Below are positions 22,241 to 29,376 of a stretch of 29,376 nt of DNA, piece after piece (the stretch's first letter is position 1; each line of letters begins with the position of its first letter). The stretch is from JBBDIO01 sp040880365. GTDB taxonomy: Bacteria; Chloroflexota; Anaerolineae; Caldilineales; Caldilineaceae. Both the position numbers and the translations under genes were made by a program. The notes below the pieces were generated by a model that was not told where the DNA came from, did no database searches, and saw only the letters and a list, made by a program, of their open reading frames with translations. The stretch covers positions 1 through 29,376 of the forward strand of contig JBBDIO010000149.1 in NCBI GenBank assembly GCA_040880365.1. The letters are read 5' to 3'.

Positions 22241-24124
22241 TCAATCGGCGCTGAGGGTGGGCAGATAGATGAATGGTGCGGGCGTTTCCCCATCGGGCGG
22301 ATCGGCGACGACGACCAGATGATAGGGCGTGGCGGGTCCGCTGTAGCGCGTGGTGATCTCCGCCCCGGCCAGTGTGGCGCGCAGGATGCTTTGATTGCGG
22401 GTATCGGTCCAGTAGATATGTTGGTTGGGCACATCGAGCGCCACGCCATAGGCCGTCTGATTGGCATCGAAGACCACATTTTCCACATCCGAACCATCCA
22501 GATTGGCGCGTTGGATGGCCGTGGTCTGGCTCCAGTAGAGCTTGCCGCCTGCCACATCCAGCGCAAGCGTGCGGGGCGTGGTCAGTTCGGGGATCAGTTC
22601 GGCGGGGTTGCTGCCATCCAGGTTGGCGCGCCAGATGCTGCCCGTATAGGATTGTTCGCCGCCAAAGATGTAGTACGTCCAATAGAGGGTGTCGCCCGCA
22701 GGGTCGAGCGCCAGCCCCGAAAATATCACCGTGCCGCCGCCGCTATGCACAAAGACATCTTCTACGCCTGTGCCGTCCAGATTGGCGCGGCGAATTTGAG
22801 GGTCGGCACTGCCCTGCGACCAATAGATTTTATTGTTGACCAGGTCCAGCGCCAGCGCCTCGGCGGACACTAGCCCTGAGAGCAGGATTTCCATCTCGCT
22901 GCCATCCAGATTGGTGCGGGCAATCAGTTCGGAACTGGTAAAGTAGAGCTTCCCGGCTGCGGCATCCAGTGCAATGCCCCGTATATCGCGCGGGCCAGAT
23001 TTCAAAATCTCCGCGTCGCTGCCGTCCAGATTGATTTGTCCCATCTCCATCACGCTGGGCACCTGGTTGATCCAAAAGAGCTTGTCCAGGGCCGGCACCA
23101 CGGTAAGCTCGCGCAGCAAATTCAAGCCTTCCACAAAGATTTCCACGTCGCCGCCGGCACGGTTGGCCTTCATGATATTGATTCCTCCGCTGGCAAGTGC
23201 CCTCCAATAGAGGTCGCCCCCGGTGCCCAGGTAGAGCTGGCGCGGGTCGTCCACTTCGGTGAGCACATCTTCCACATTACTGCCATCCAGATCGGCGCGC
23301 TTGATGGCGTCCGCGTCGCCGTCGGTCCAGAGCAGCTCTTCGGCGTCCATATCGAGCTGGGGGCAACTGATTTCGGGGAAACTTGCCAGCGGAATCACGG
23401 GTTCGGGGTTGGTGCCATCCAGGTTGGCCCAATAGATGGCATTGTCTTGGGATCCGCCATCTTGCAGCCAATAGACCTTGCCATTCGTCGCGTCGACGGT
23501 GGGGCAGGACAGGGTGGGGTTGACGCCGCCCGCAGCCGTCGCAAAGACTTCTGCCTCGCTACCATCCAGATTTGCCCACAGGATTACATCATCATTGACC
23601 ACAAAGAGCTTGCCGCTGGTCGGGTCGATCGTCAGTTCTTCAAACTGGCCGAATCCCGCCGTGTCATCAATTACCATTTCGGGTTCGCTGCCATCCAGAT
23701 TGGCCCGCCACACTTCAAGCCCGCGCAGCAAATAGACGCTGCCCCGGTCAATCCAATACATTTTGCCCGCGTCTACATCCAGACGCAGAGAGTTGGCGCC
23801 GTCCAGCCCGGTGATCAGCGTCTCTACCCCGGTGCCGTCGGCATTCATGCGGCGAATTGCCCCATCAAAGGCCGTGCCATAGAAGCGATCTTCTGCTTCC
23901 ACATAGACCAGCTGGTTCAGAGGGAGCGGCCCCGTGATCGAACTATCGCCACTTCCATCCAGATCGATGAAACGCGCGGCGTTGGTTGCGGCTGTGAAAT
24001 CGGCAGAAAAGTAGATACCTTCCCCCGCCTGGTGCGGGCTTGCCACCTGTGCCTGCACGGGTACGCTTGTCACAAGTGCGAGGATTGCTACGATAATCAG
24101 ATTGGTTAACCGTGGGTTGTGCAT
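22241..24124 (-). CDS. Secreted YWTD-repeat (LDL-receptor-type) beta-propeller protein
   Basis: Started at the ATG at 24124 (GGAG site 6 bases before it), the protein has 627 residues. A signal peptide (LTNLIIVAILALVTSVPVQAQ) is followed by about 12-13 repeats of roughly 45 residues. Each has a strand ending in GKLYWTD-like sequence and a turn RANLDGS-x-x-E-(V/I)-(L/F). This is the YWTD repeat of LDL-receptor propellers, known in bacteria as DUF5050-type repeats; the number fits two six-bladed propellers. Variants such as KLFWINQ, KIYWSQG and HIYWTDT are seen. The chain ends PFIYLPTLSAD right after the last blade. There is no membrane anchor and no enzymatic domain. A ligand- or carbohydrate-binding role outside the cell is inferred. 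Confidence 0.87.
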   Translation of the reverse strand: MHNPRLTNLIIVAILALVTSVPVQAQVASPHQAGEGIYFSADFTAATNAARFIDLDGSGDSSITGPLPLNQLVYVEAEDRFYGTAFDGAIRRMNADGTGVETLITGLDGANSLRLDVDAGKMYWIDRGSVYLLRGLEVWRANLDGSEPEMVIDDTAGFGQFEELTIDPTSGKLFVVNDDVILWANLDGSEAEVFATAAGGVNPTLSCPTVDATNGKVYWLQDGGSQDNAIYWANLDGTNPEPVIPLASFPEISCPQLDMDAEELLWTDGDADAIKRADLDGSNVEDVLTEVDDPRQLYLGTGGDLYWRALASGGINIMKANRAGGDVEIFVEGLNLLRELTVVPALDKLFWINQVPSVMEMGQINLDGSDAEILKSGPRDIRGIALDAAAGKLYFTSSELIARTNLDGSEMEILLSGLVSAEALALDLVNNKIYWSQGSADPQIRRANLDGTGVEDVFVHSGGGTVIFSGLALDPAGDTLYWTYYIFGGEQSYTGSIWRANLDGSNPAELIPELTTPRTLALDVAGGKLYWSQTTAIQRANLDGSDVENVVFDANQTAYGVALDVPNQHIYWTDTRNQSILRATLAGAEITTRYSGPATPYHLVVVADPPDGETPAPFIYLPTLSAD

Positions 24125-24230
24125 AGAATCTCCGTTGAGTTTTGCGCGATGAAGTGCCGGGAAATATATACCTGGCACTGTAGGGGACGGCTGTCAACAC
24201 GGAATTAACAAGGTGGTATGAGTACGGCTG

Positions 24231-25133
24231 TCAGTTTGAAATGAGCGTGGCGTCGATGCCGGGATTCAGGCCCACCCACGCGGCTATGTCGAGCAGCGCG
24301 GGCCAGGGCGCAAAGAGGATCAGCGCGGCGAAGAGCAGCGCGACGGCCAGTGCGATCCAATCCAGGGGGCGGGCCTGCAAAACCACAAACGCGCTGCGTG
24401 TGCCGCCGCTCACATAGCCGCGGGCCTCCATGGCCATGATGAGATCCTCGGCGCGCCGAAACGCGCCCATGAACAGGGGCACAATCATGGGCAGATAGGC
24501 GCGCGCGGTCTTGTCGGGTCGCCAAAAGCGATTGGTCCCAATATCTGCGCCGCGCCCGGCCTGGGCTTTGAGGATGCGCTCCATTTCTTCTGCCAGCGCG
24601 GGCACAAAGCGCAGCGCAATGGTCAGCACCAGCGAAAGCTCGTGTGCGGGCACGCCGATGCGCCGAAACGGGCGCAGGATTAGCTCCACGCCGTGCGCGA
24701 TTTCGGTGATAGTCGCGGTCATAGTGACCAGACTGGTGAGAAAGATGAAAGAGGTGAGGCGCAGCAGGCTGACCGCGATGAGGTGGAGACTATAGTGCGT
24801 GATGCGAAACCAGCTCCACTCGAAAAATATCTGCCCTGCCGGCTCGATGCGGCCCAGAAAGAGGAACTGCATGAGGAAGATAAGCACCAGAAACGGCAGC
24901 CCCAGAATGAAGCCGCGCAGCATATAGGAAAACGGGATGCGCGACGCCCGCGCGATGATGAGCACCAGCCCCAGAAAGAGCAGATTCGCCAGCAGCGAGG
25001 TCGTGAACGACACCGCCAGGATCAGCGCGCCCGCGCCCAGCAACTTCACCCGCGGATCCAGCCGATGCACAGGCGAGCCGGTGGCAATATATTGACCGAT
25101 GGTTACATTGCGCAATAGCTCAAAGTTTTGCAC
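24231..25133 (-). CDS. ecfT: ECF transporter transmembrane coupling protein EcfT
   Basis: This 300-residue protein belongs to the CbiQ/EcfT family. It opens GQYIATGSPVHRLDPRVKLLGA, the family signature, and has several helices. Two coupling-helix motifs dock into the ATPases: AQAGRGAD with R194 and AMEARGY with R238. The first differs slightly from the usual A-R-G (here G-R-G). The start overlaps the end of the ecfA gene by 14 bases, so translation is probably coupled and the protein levels matched. It joins the S component to the EcfA ATPase; because no S component is adjacent, it is likely a shared (group II) module. Confidence 0.92.
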   Translation of the reverse strand: MQNFELLRNVTIGQYIATGSPVHRLDPRVKLLGAGALILAVSFTTSLLANLLFLGLVLIIARASRIPFSYMLRGFILGLPFLVLIFLMQFLFLGRIEPAGQIFFEWSWFRITHYSLHLIAVSLLRLTSFIFLTSLVTMTATITEIAHGVELILRPFRRIGVPAHELSLVLTIALRFVPALAEEMERILKAQAGRGADIGTNRFWRPDKTARAYLPMIVPLFMGAFRRAEDLIMAMEARGYVSGGTRSAFVVLQARPLDWIALAVALLFAALILFAPWPALLDIAAWVGLNPGIDATLISN

Positions 25134-26976
25134 GAAGCTGCGCCCCCAATATGCGCGCGGTCTCTTCTACCGTATAGGCGAGTGAATAGGCTGGGGCGTG
25201 CGGGTCTGCATCCGCGCCCGCCAGCCGGTGCATGATTTGGGTCACAGGTGGCGGCTCCAGCCCCAATTCGGCCAATGCCTGGGGTTGGGCAAAAATCTGC
25301 GCCGGTGTGCCGTGATATACCGTTTTGCCCCCGGCAAAGACATAGAAGCGGTCGCAGAGTTGGGCCAGTTCTTCCATGTTGTGCGAGATGATCACCAGCG
25401 TCATGCCCTGGTCGTGTAGATCGCGAATGTGGCGCAGTAGTTGTCGTCGCCCCTGAGGATCCAGCCCCGCAGAGGGTTCATCCAGAATCAGCACGCGTGG
25501 CTCCATCGCCAGCACGCCCGCCAGCGCAACCCGGCGCATCTGTCCCCCGCTCAGGCTAAAAGTCAGGCGGTCTTTGAATTCCTCAAAACCCAGCCCCACC
25601 GCTTCCATTGCCCGGCGTACCCGCGCCCGCACCTCGGCGCGGTCCAGCTTCAGATTGCGCGGCCCGAAAGCCACATCGTCGCCCACATAGCGTTCAAACA
25701 GTTGCGCCTCGGGAAACTGCATCACCAGCCCCACTTCTCGGCGCAGGGTGCGCACATCCGCATTCGCCGCGCTCACATCCTGCCCCAATACGTGCACTTG
25801 CCCCGGCTTGCCGCGCAGCAGGCCGTTGAAGTATTGCACCGCGGTCGATTTGCCCGACCCCGTATGGCCGATCAGGCCCACAATCTCGTTGGGATAGATG
25901 TCCAGCGTCACATCGTGCAGCGCTCGCACTTCCAGCGGCGTGCCGCGCATATAGTCATGGGTCAGCCCGCGTGCCCGGATCAGGGGCGCGGGCGAGGCGG
26001 ATTCAGCGGGTTGGGGAGTGGGCAGGGATGTATCTGCCATATCTCCCGCGCCGAGGGTACGGGGGGCACCGGGGGCCAGAGGCGTATCGCCCAGACGGGC
26101 CTGCACCGCCGCGGTCAATTCATCCACCGTCAGCACATCGGTAGGAAAGTCGCCTGTGATTGCGTGGAGCGCGCGCGCCAATTCGGTGACTTGCGGCACA
26201 TCCAATTGGAGATCGCGCAGCCGTTCGGCCTGGGCAAAAAGCTGCCGCGGCGGTTCATCCATGACGATTTCGCCGGCCTCCAGAACGATGACCCGGTCGG
26301 CATGAATCGTTTCGGCCATGAAGTGAGTGATGGCAATGATGGTCACGCCCTGTTCCCGGTTGAGCCGTTGCGCGGTTGCCAACACATCGGCGCGCCCGCG
26401 GGGATCCAGCATGGCGGTCGATTCGTCCAATACCAGCACCTGGGGGTGCATTGCCAGCACGCCCGCAATGCAGACTCGCTGTTTTTGTCCGCCCGAAAGC
26501 ATATGCGGCGCGCGCGTGCGCAGATCCTGCAAGCCCACCTGTTCCAGCGCCCAGGTCACCCGCGCCTGCAACTCGCCCCGCGGAATCCCCAGATTTTCAG
26601 GACCAAAGGCTACATCTTCCTCGACCACCGTCGCCACAATCTGGTTATCCGGGTTTTGAAAGACCATGCCCACCGTCGCGCGGATATCCTGCCGGTGCGT
26701 GTGGTCTTTGGTGTTCCACTCCTTCACCCACACATCGCCCGTGCTGGGCAAGAGCAGCCCATTCAGTTGCTTGCCCAGCGTCGATTTTCCCGACCCGTTT
26801 GCGCCCACAATTGCCACATATTCGCCGGGCTGAATGGTGAGATGGATATTGCGCAGGGCGAGAGGCGCGCCCGCGGGTGGCGCGTCGTCGGCTGGCTGTT
26901 CGCCGTGGGAGTGTTCGCCGGAAACCGGGTAGTGAAACGATAGATTTTCGATGCGCAGGATAGGATCAACAGGCAT
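25120..26976 (-). CDS. ecfA: Fused EcfA1-EcfA2 ATPase of an ECF transporter
   Basis: This 618-residue protein contains two complete ABC ATPase domains. Domain 1 has Walker A GANGSGKST (58-66), Q-loop Q107 with NPDNQ, signature LSGGQ (160-164), Walker B D184-E185 and H218. Domain 2 has Walker A GHTGSGKST (370-378), Q420 with FPEAQLFE, LSGGQ (475-479), D499-E500 and H532. NPDNQ in the first half and FPEAQLFE in the second are the marks of EcfA1 and EcfA2, usually two separate proteins. A linker of about 70 residues (260-330) joins them. In domain 1 the family-typical DEPTS is DESTA. The gene lies 10 bases downstream of proB and overlaps ecfT. Confidence 0.94.
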   Translation of the reverse strand: MPVDPILRIENLSFHYPVSGEHSHGEQPADDAPPAGAPLALRNIHLTIQPGEYVAIVGANGSGKSTLGKQLNGLLLPSTGDVWVKEWNTKDHTHRQDIRATVGMVFQNPDNQIVATVVEEDVAFGPENLGIPRGELQARVTWALEQVGLQDLRTRAPHMLSGGQKQRVCIAGVLAMHPQVLVLDESTAMLDPRGRADVLATAQRLNREQGVTIIAITHFMAETIHADRVIVLEAGEIVMDEPPRQLFAQAERLRDLQLDVPQVTELARALHAITGDFPTDVLTVDELTAAVQARLGDTPLAPGAPRTLGAGDMADTSLPTPQPAESASPAPLIRARGLTHDYMRGTPLEVRALHDVTLDIYPNEIVGLIGHTGSGKSTAVQYFNGLLRGKPGQVHVLGQDVSAANADVRTLRREVGLVMQFPEAQLFERYVGDDVAFGPRNLKLDRAEVRARVRRAMEAVGLGFEEFKDRLTFSLSGGQMRRVALAGVLAMEPRVLILDEPSAGLDPQGRRQLLRHIRDLHDQGMTLVIISHNMEELAQLCDRFYVFAGGKTVYHGTPAQIFAQPQALAELGLEPPPVTQIMHRLAGADADPHAPAYSLAYTVEETARILGAQLRAKL

Positions 26977-26986
26977 GGGGCGGCAA

Positions 26987-28093
26987 TCAGTCCGTCAACA
27001 GGACAAGGTTGTTGCGATGGACGGCTTCTTCGCCATAGGTATAGCCAAGCCGGTCGTTGATTTCGTGGGAACGGCTGCCCGCAATGCGGCGCATATCCCC
27101 GCTGCTATAGGCAGCCAGCCCGCGCGCCAGCTCATGCCCGGCCAGGTCGGCAATCGCGATGGGGTCGCCGCGTTCAAATTCGCCATCGACCCGGGCAATG
27201 CCCGCAGGCAGCAGACTGCGCCCCTGGTGACAGACGGCCCGCACCGCGCCCGCATCTAATATGAGCGCGCCGCCCGGTTTGGGGCCTGCCAACAGCCAGC
27301 GCTTGCGATTTTCGGCCCGGGTTTGCAGCGCCACAAAGCGCGTGCCCACCGGCTCGCCGGCCACGGCGCGCAGGATCACATTGGGCGCGCTGCCCGCCGC
27401 GATAATCACATCGGCCCCGGCATGGCGCGCCACATTGGCCGCGGTGAGCTTGGTGGTCATCCCGCCCACACCCAGGCCCGTGGTGCTGCCGCCTGCCCGC
27501 GCCAGCAGATCTTCGTCAATTTTGTGGACTTCGGGGATCAGTTCTGCATGGGGATCGACGCGCGGGTCGGCGGTGAAAAGACCGGGCTGATCGGTGAGGA
27601 TGAGCAGCAGATCGGCATTGGTGAGCGTGGCGACCAGCGCCGAAAGATTGTCGTTGTCGCCCACTTTGATCTCCTCGGTGGCGACCGCGTCATTCTCGTT
27701 GACCACCGGCACAATCCGCTGTTCGAGCAGCGCGTGGAAGGTATCGCGCGCGTTCAGATAGCGCTGGCGGTTTTCCACATCGGCGCGGGTGATCAGAATC
27801 TGCCCCACATAGATGCCATAGATATCGAAAAAGCGTTCCCAATTGAGCATGAGCCGGGTTTGGCCCACCGAAGCCAGCAACTGTTTGCTAATGATGGTGG
27901 GCGGCAGCGCGGGAAAATCCAGGTGAGCGCGCCCGGCGGCAATTGCGCCCGATGTGCAAACGATGATATCCAGCCCCTGATGAAAGAGTTCGGCACACTG
28001 GCGCGTCAATTCAATCATGCGCGGGCGATTCAACTGGCGCGCCCCGCCCGTCAGGACGCTGGTGCCCAATTTCACCACAATGCGTTTGTACAT
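26987..28093 (-). CDS. proB: Glutamate 5-kinase with PUA domain
   Basis: This 368-residue enzyme phosphorylates glutamate at the gamma-carboxyl, the first committed step of proline synthesis. The amino-acid-kinase domain (about 1-255) begins YKRIVVKLGTSVLTGG and contains VCTSGAIAAGR, the catalytic loop PVVNENDAV with VGDNDNLSALVA, and TDQPGLFTADPR. A PUA domain follows (about 273-360; GGALILDAGAVRAV, RVDGEFERGDPIAI, and YSSGDMRRIAG). Length matches full-size ProB (about 370). The ATG at 28093 was chosen; a GTG at 28102 would add three residues. proA is not next to it: the following genes encode the ECF ATPase and coupling protein, an unusual pairing. Confidence 0.94.
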   Translation of the reverse strand: MYKRIVVKLGTSVLTGGARQLNRPRMIELTRQCAELFHQGLDIIVCTSGAIAAGRAHLDFPALPPTIISKQLLASVGQTRLMLNWERFFDIYGIYVGQILITRADVENRQRYLNARDTFHALLEQRIVPVVNENDAVATEEIKVGDNDNLSALVATLTNADLLLILTDQPGLFTADPRVDPHAELIPEVHKIDEDLLARAGGSTTGLGVGGMTTKLTAANVARHAGADVIIAAGSAPNVILRAVAGEPVGTRFVALQTRAENRKRWLLAGPKPGGALILDAGAVRAVCHQGRSLLPAGIARVDGEFERGDPIAIADLAGHELARGLAAYSSGDMRRIAGSRSHEINDRLGYTYGEEAVHRNNLVLLTD

Positions 28094-28323
28094 ACCACCC
28101 ACTTGCTACCGTCTACTGATTAACCGCTGAAAGATATTGGTTGAAGAAATACTGTCGAAAAGAGATTGGTTGAAACAATTACGCCTGAAAAGATGCTGGC
28201 ATGGGCACAATTGTACCATGTGGCGAGTGGTTGGGGGTTAAGTCGCGGCAAAGCGGATATAAACAATCGATGCAAAGTGGGTGTGGGGCAATCTGTGCGG
28301 CTTTTACCGTGCTGCAATGCGCC

Positions 28324-29376
28324 TCAGCGCGCCAGCGTGGGCACAAAGAGCGTCCCACCCCGGACTGTTAGCTCGGCAAGGGGCCAGGTGCGCACTTCAC
28401 CGGCGCGCAGCGTGCCGCCGTTGAGGGTGACTGTGCCGTCGGGCGTCATGGTGCGCCAGCCCACCACAAACGCGCCGCTGGTCAGCGCCCCGCCGGTGCG
28501 GGCGGTGATTTCGACTTCCCAGGTGCGCCGGGCATCCAGATCTGCTGCCGCGAGCGAGGAAACGCGGGCGTCCGCGCCGCTATAGAGATAGGGCGTGGCC
28601 GCGTCGATAGGACGATAGCCCAGGCGCAGGGGATTCGCTTCGGCGCGCGCATCCGTATCCGCGCGCCCGATCAGCGCCAGATGCACCGCGCCTTCGGCCC
28701 ACACAAACAGATTGGGCGCGTCGGACGTCTGCGCCTGCCGCTGGGCCTGAGTATTGTGCCAATAGAGGTCATCGGGCGAGATCCAGCCTGCGAGTGGTGT
28801 GGGCGTTGCCCGTTGCGCAGGCACCAGCGTATGCCCCGCTTGCGCATAGGCCGCCGCGATCAGTTTGCCGTCGTAATAGTAGACGGGATCATCCAGCTCA
28901 ATCGGCGTAGCCCCATCATCGGCAAAGAAACCATAGCGGAGGGCAGGATCTGCCGCGCGTGCGCGCCCGGCTTCGGCGGCATTGCGCGCCACCGTTGCGC
29001 TCACCGGCGGGCGGACGACTGCCCAATCCAGCACACCCTCACCGGTCCACCACGCCGTCGCCGCCAAGGCGCGTGTGCCCTCTCCAACGGTAGATTGCGC
29101 CTGGGTGATCTCCTGTGCAGTCTCCGGTGCAGGCGTGATCTCGACGACGCCGGGGCCGTTTTCCGTCATCCCCACATAGAGCGCAGCCCGGGTGAAATAG
29201 GTGCCGCCCACCTGGGGCCAATTTGTCCCATCCGGTGTCAACGCCAGCAGGATATCCCCCGCGCGCAGCGCACAGAGGTTCAGTCCCCCCGGTCCCATAC
29301 AGGGATACGCGCGTATAGCCAGCGTCGTCTCCTGTGTCTCGTCAATTATCTCGTCAATTGTCTCGTTTACTGTCTC
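28324..29376 (-). CDS. Partial: permuted NlpC/P60 (YiiX)-like protein lacking catalytic residues
   Basis: The reading frame is open from the stop at 28324 to the window edge, so the N-terminus is missing; the internal ATG at 29298 is not necessarily the start. The order of motifs resembles the YiiX/YaeF permuted papain-like fold: LRAGDILLAL, then FTRAALYVG, VVEITPAP, VVRPPVSATVARNAAEAGRA and YYYDGKLIAAAYAQAG. In active members FTRAALYVG carries His (S-H-A-A) and the YYYDGKL position is C-S-E-L. Here R (codon 29188-29190) and D-G-K (from about 28872) occupy these places, so peptidase or acyltransferase activity is unlikely. A separate beta-rich domain of about 120 residues follows. Fold assignment is moderate. 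Confidence 0.6.
   Translation of the reverse strand, partial: ETVNETIDEIIDETQETTLAIRAYPCMGPGGLNLCALRAGDILLALTPDGTNWPQVGGTYFTRAALYVGMTENGPGVVEITPAPETAQEITQAQSTVGEGTRALAATAWWTGEGVLDWAVVRPPVSATVARNAAEAGRARAADPALRYGFFADDGATPIELDDPVYYYDGKLIAAAYAQAGHTLVPAQRATPTPLAGWISPDDLYWHNTQAQRQAQTSDAPNLFVWAEGAVHLALIGRADTDARAEANPLRLGYRPIDAATPYLYSGADARVSSLAAADLDARRTWEVEITARTGGALTSGAFVVGWRTMTPDGTVTLNGGTLRAGEVRTWPLAELTVRGGTLFVPTLAR
29337..29376. repeat. 12-bp tandem repeat in the coding region at the window edge
   Basis: The unit TCTCGTCAATT(A/G) occurs at 29337-29348, 29349-29360 and, diverged, at 29361-29372, then continues as TCTC to the edge. In the minus-strand frame it encodes a four-residue acidic/aliphatic repeat (E-T/I-I/V-D/N). 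The true number of copies lies outside the window. Confidence 0.85.

Noticed and set aside
23036..24109. Long plus-strand frame opposite the YWTD gene
   Set aside because: Its repeats mirror those of the YWTD gene, and there is no signal peptide or start site.
25441..26943. 500-codon plus-strand frame opposite ecfA
   Set aside because: The minus strand encodes two complete ABC ATPase domains; this frame is its His/Arg/Gln-rich shadow.

Overview
The window looks like a chromosomal segment of a Chloroflexota bacterium, possibly an Anaerolineae or Caldilineae lineage. This is inference from gene content: Tat-exported lipoprotein binding proteins, Thr-rich secreted SH3 proteins, a fused two-domain ECF ATPase, and a large secreted YWTD-type propeller. 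Most genes are GC-rich, with AT-richer intergenic DNA. I saw no rRNA, tRNA, CRISPR array, transposase or phage gene. A 100-N gap at 3283-3382, flanked by two identical 55-bp ends, shows that this is a draft, probably metagenomic, assembly.

Left part (1-9.3 kb): two response regulators without kinases (OmpR type and NarL type, both minus), an M23-fold protein that has lost one catalytic histidine, the gap, a small FmdB-type zinc-ribbon protein with a clear terminator, a small membrane protein, a protein joining a degenerate nuclease-like region to a UvrD/PcrA-type C-terminal Tudor-like domain, the lipid II flippase MurJ, a YugP-type membrane zinc metallopeptidase and another small membrane protein.

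Middle part (9.3-18.6 kb): a secreted SH3b protein with a very acidic linker, a small Cys/His-rich unknown next to an iron-siderophore binding lipoprotein, a minus-strand pair (P1/DmpA-family peptidase followed by an ECF-transporter S component), and an ABC sugar importer whose binding protein closely resembles NgcE (N-acetylglucosamine/chitobiose), with two permeases and no ATPase gene.

Right part (18.6-29.4 kb): a lower-GC three-gene cassette (DUF6883-like, DUF4926-like, NUDIX), an SbtA-like permease, then a minus-strand run: a secreted double-SH3b protein ending in a ComEA-like helix-hairpin-helix, a two-propeller YWTD secreted protein, ecfT, fused ecfA1-ecfA2, proB, and at the edge a 5'-truncated protein resembling the permuted NlpC/P60 (YiiX) fold with its catalytic positions replaced. 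The EcfA/EcfT pair probably energises the S component encoded 11 kb away and perhaps others elsewhere.

Recurring themes are enzyme folds that seem to have lost catalytic residues (M23, nuclease-like, YiiX-like), a tandem duplication exactly at the self-cleavage site of the P1 peptidase, and long near-perfect hairpins at gene ends that lack U-tracts.
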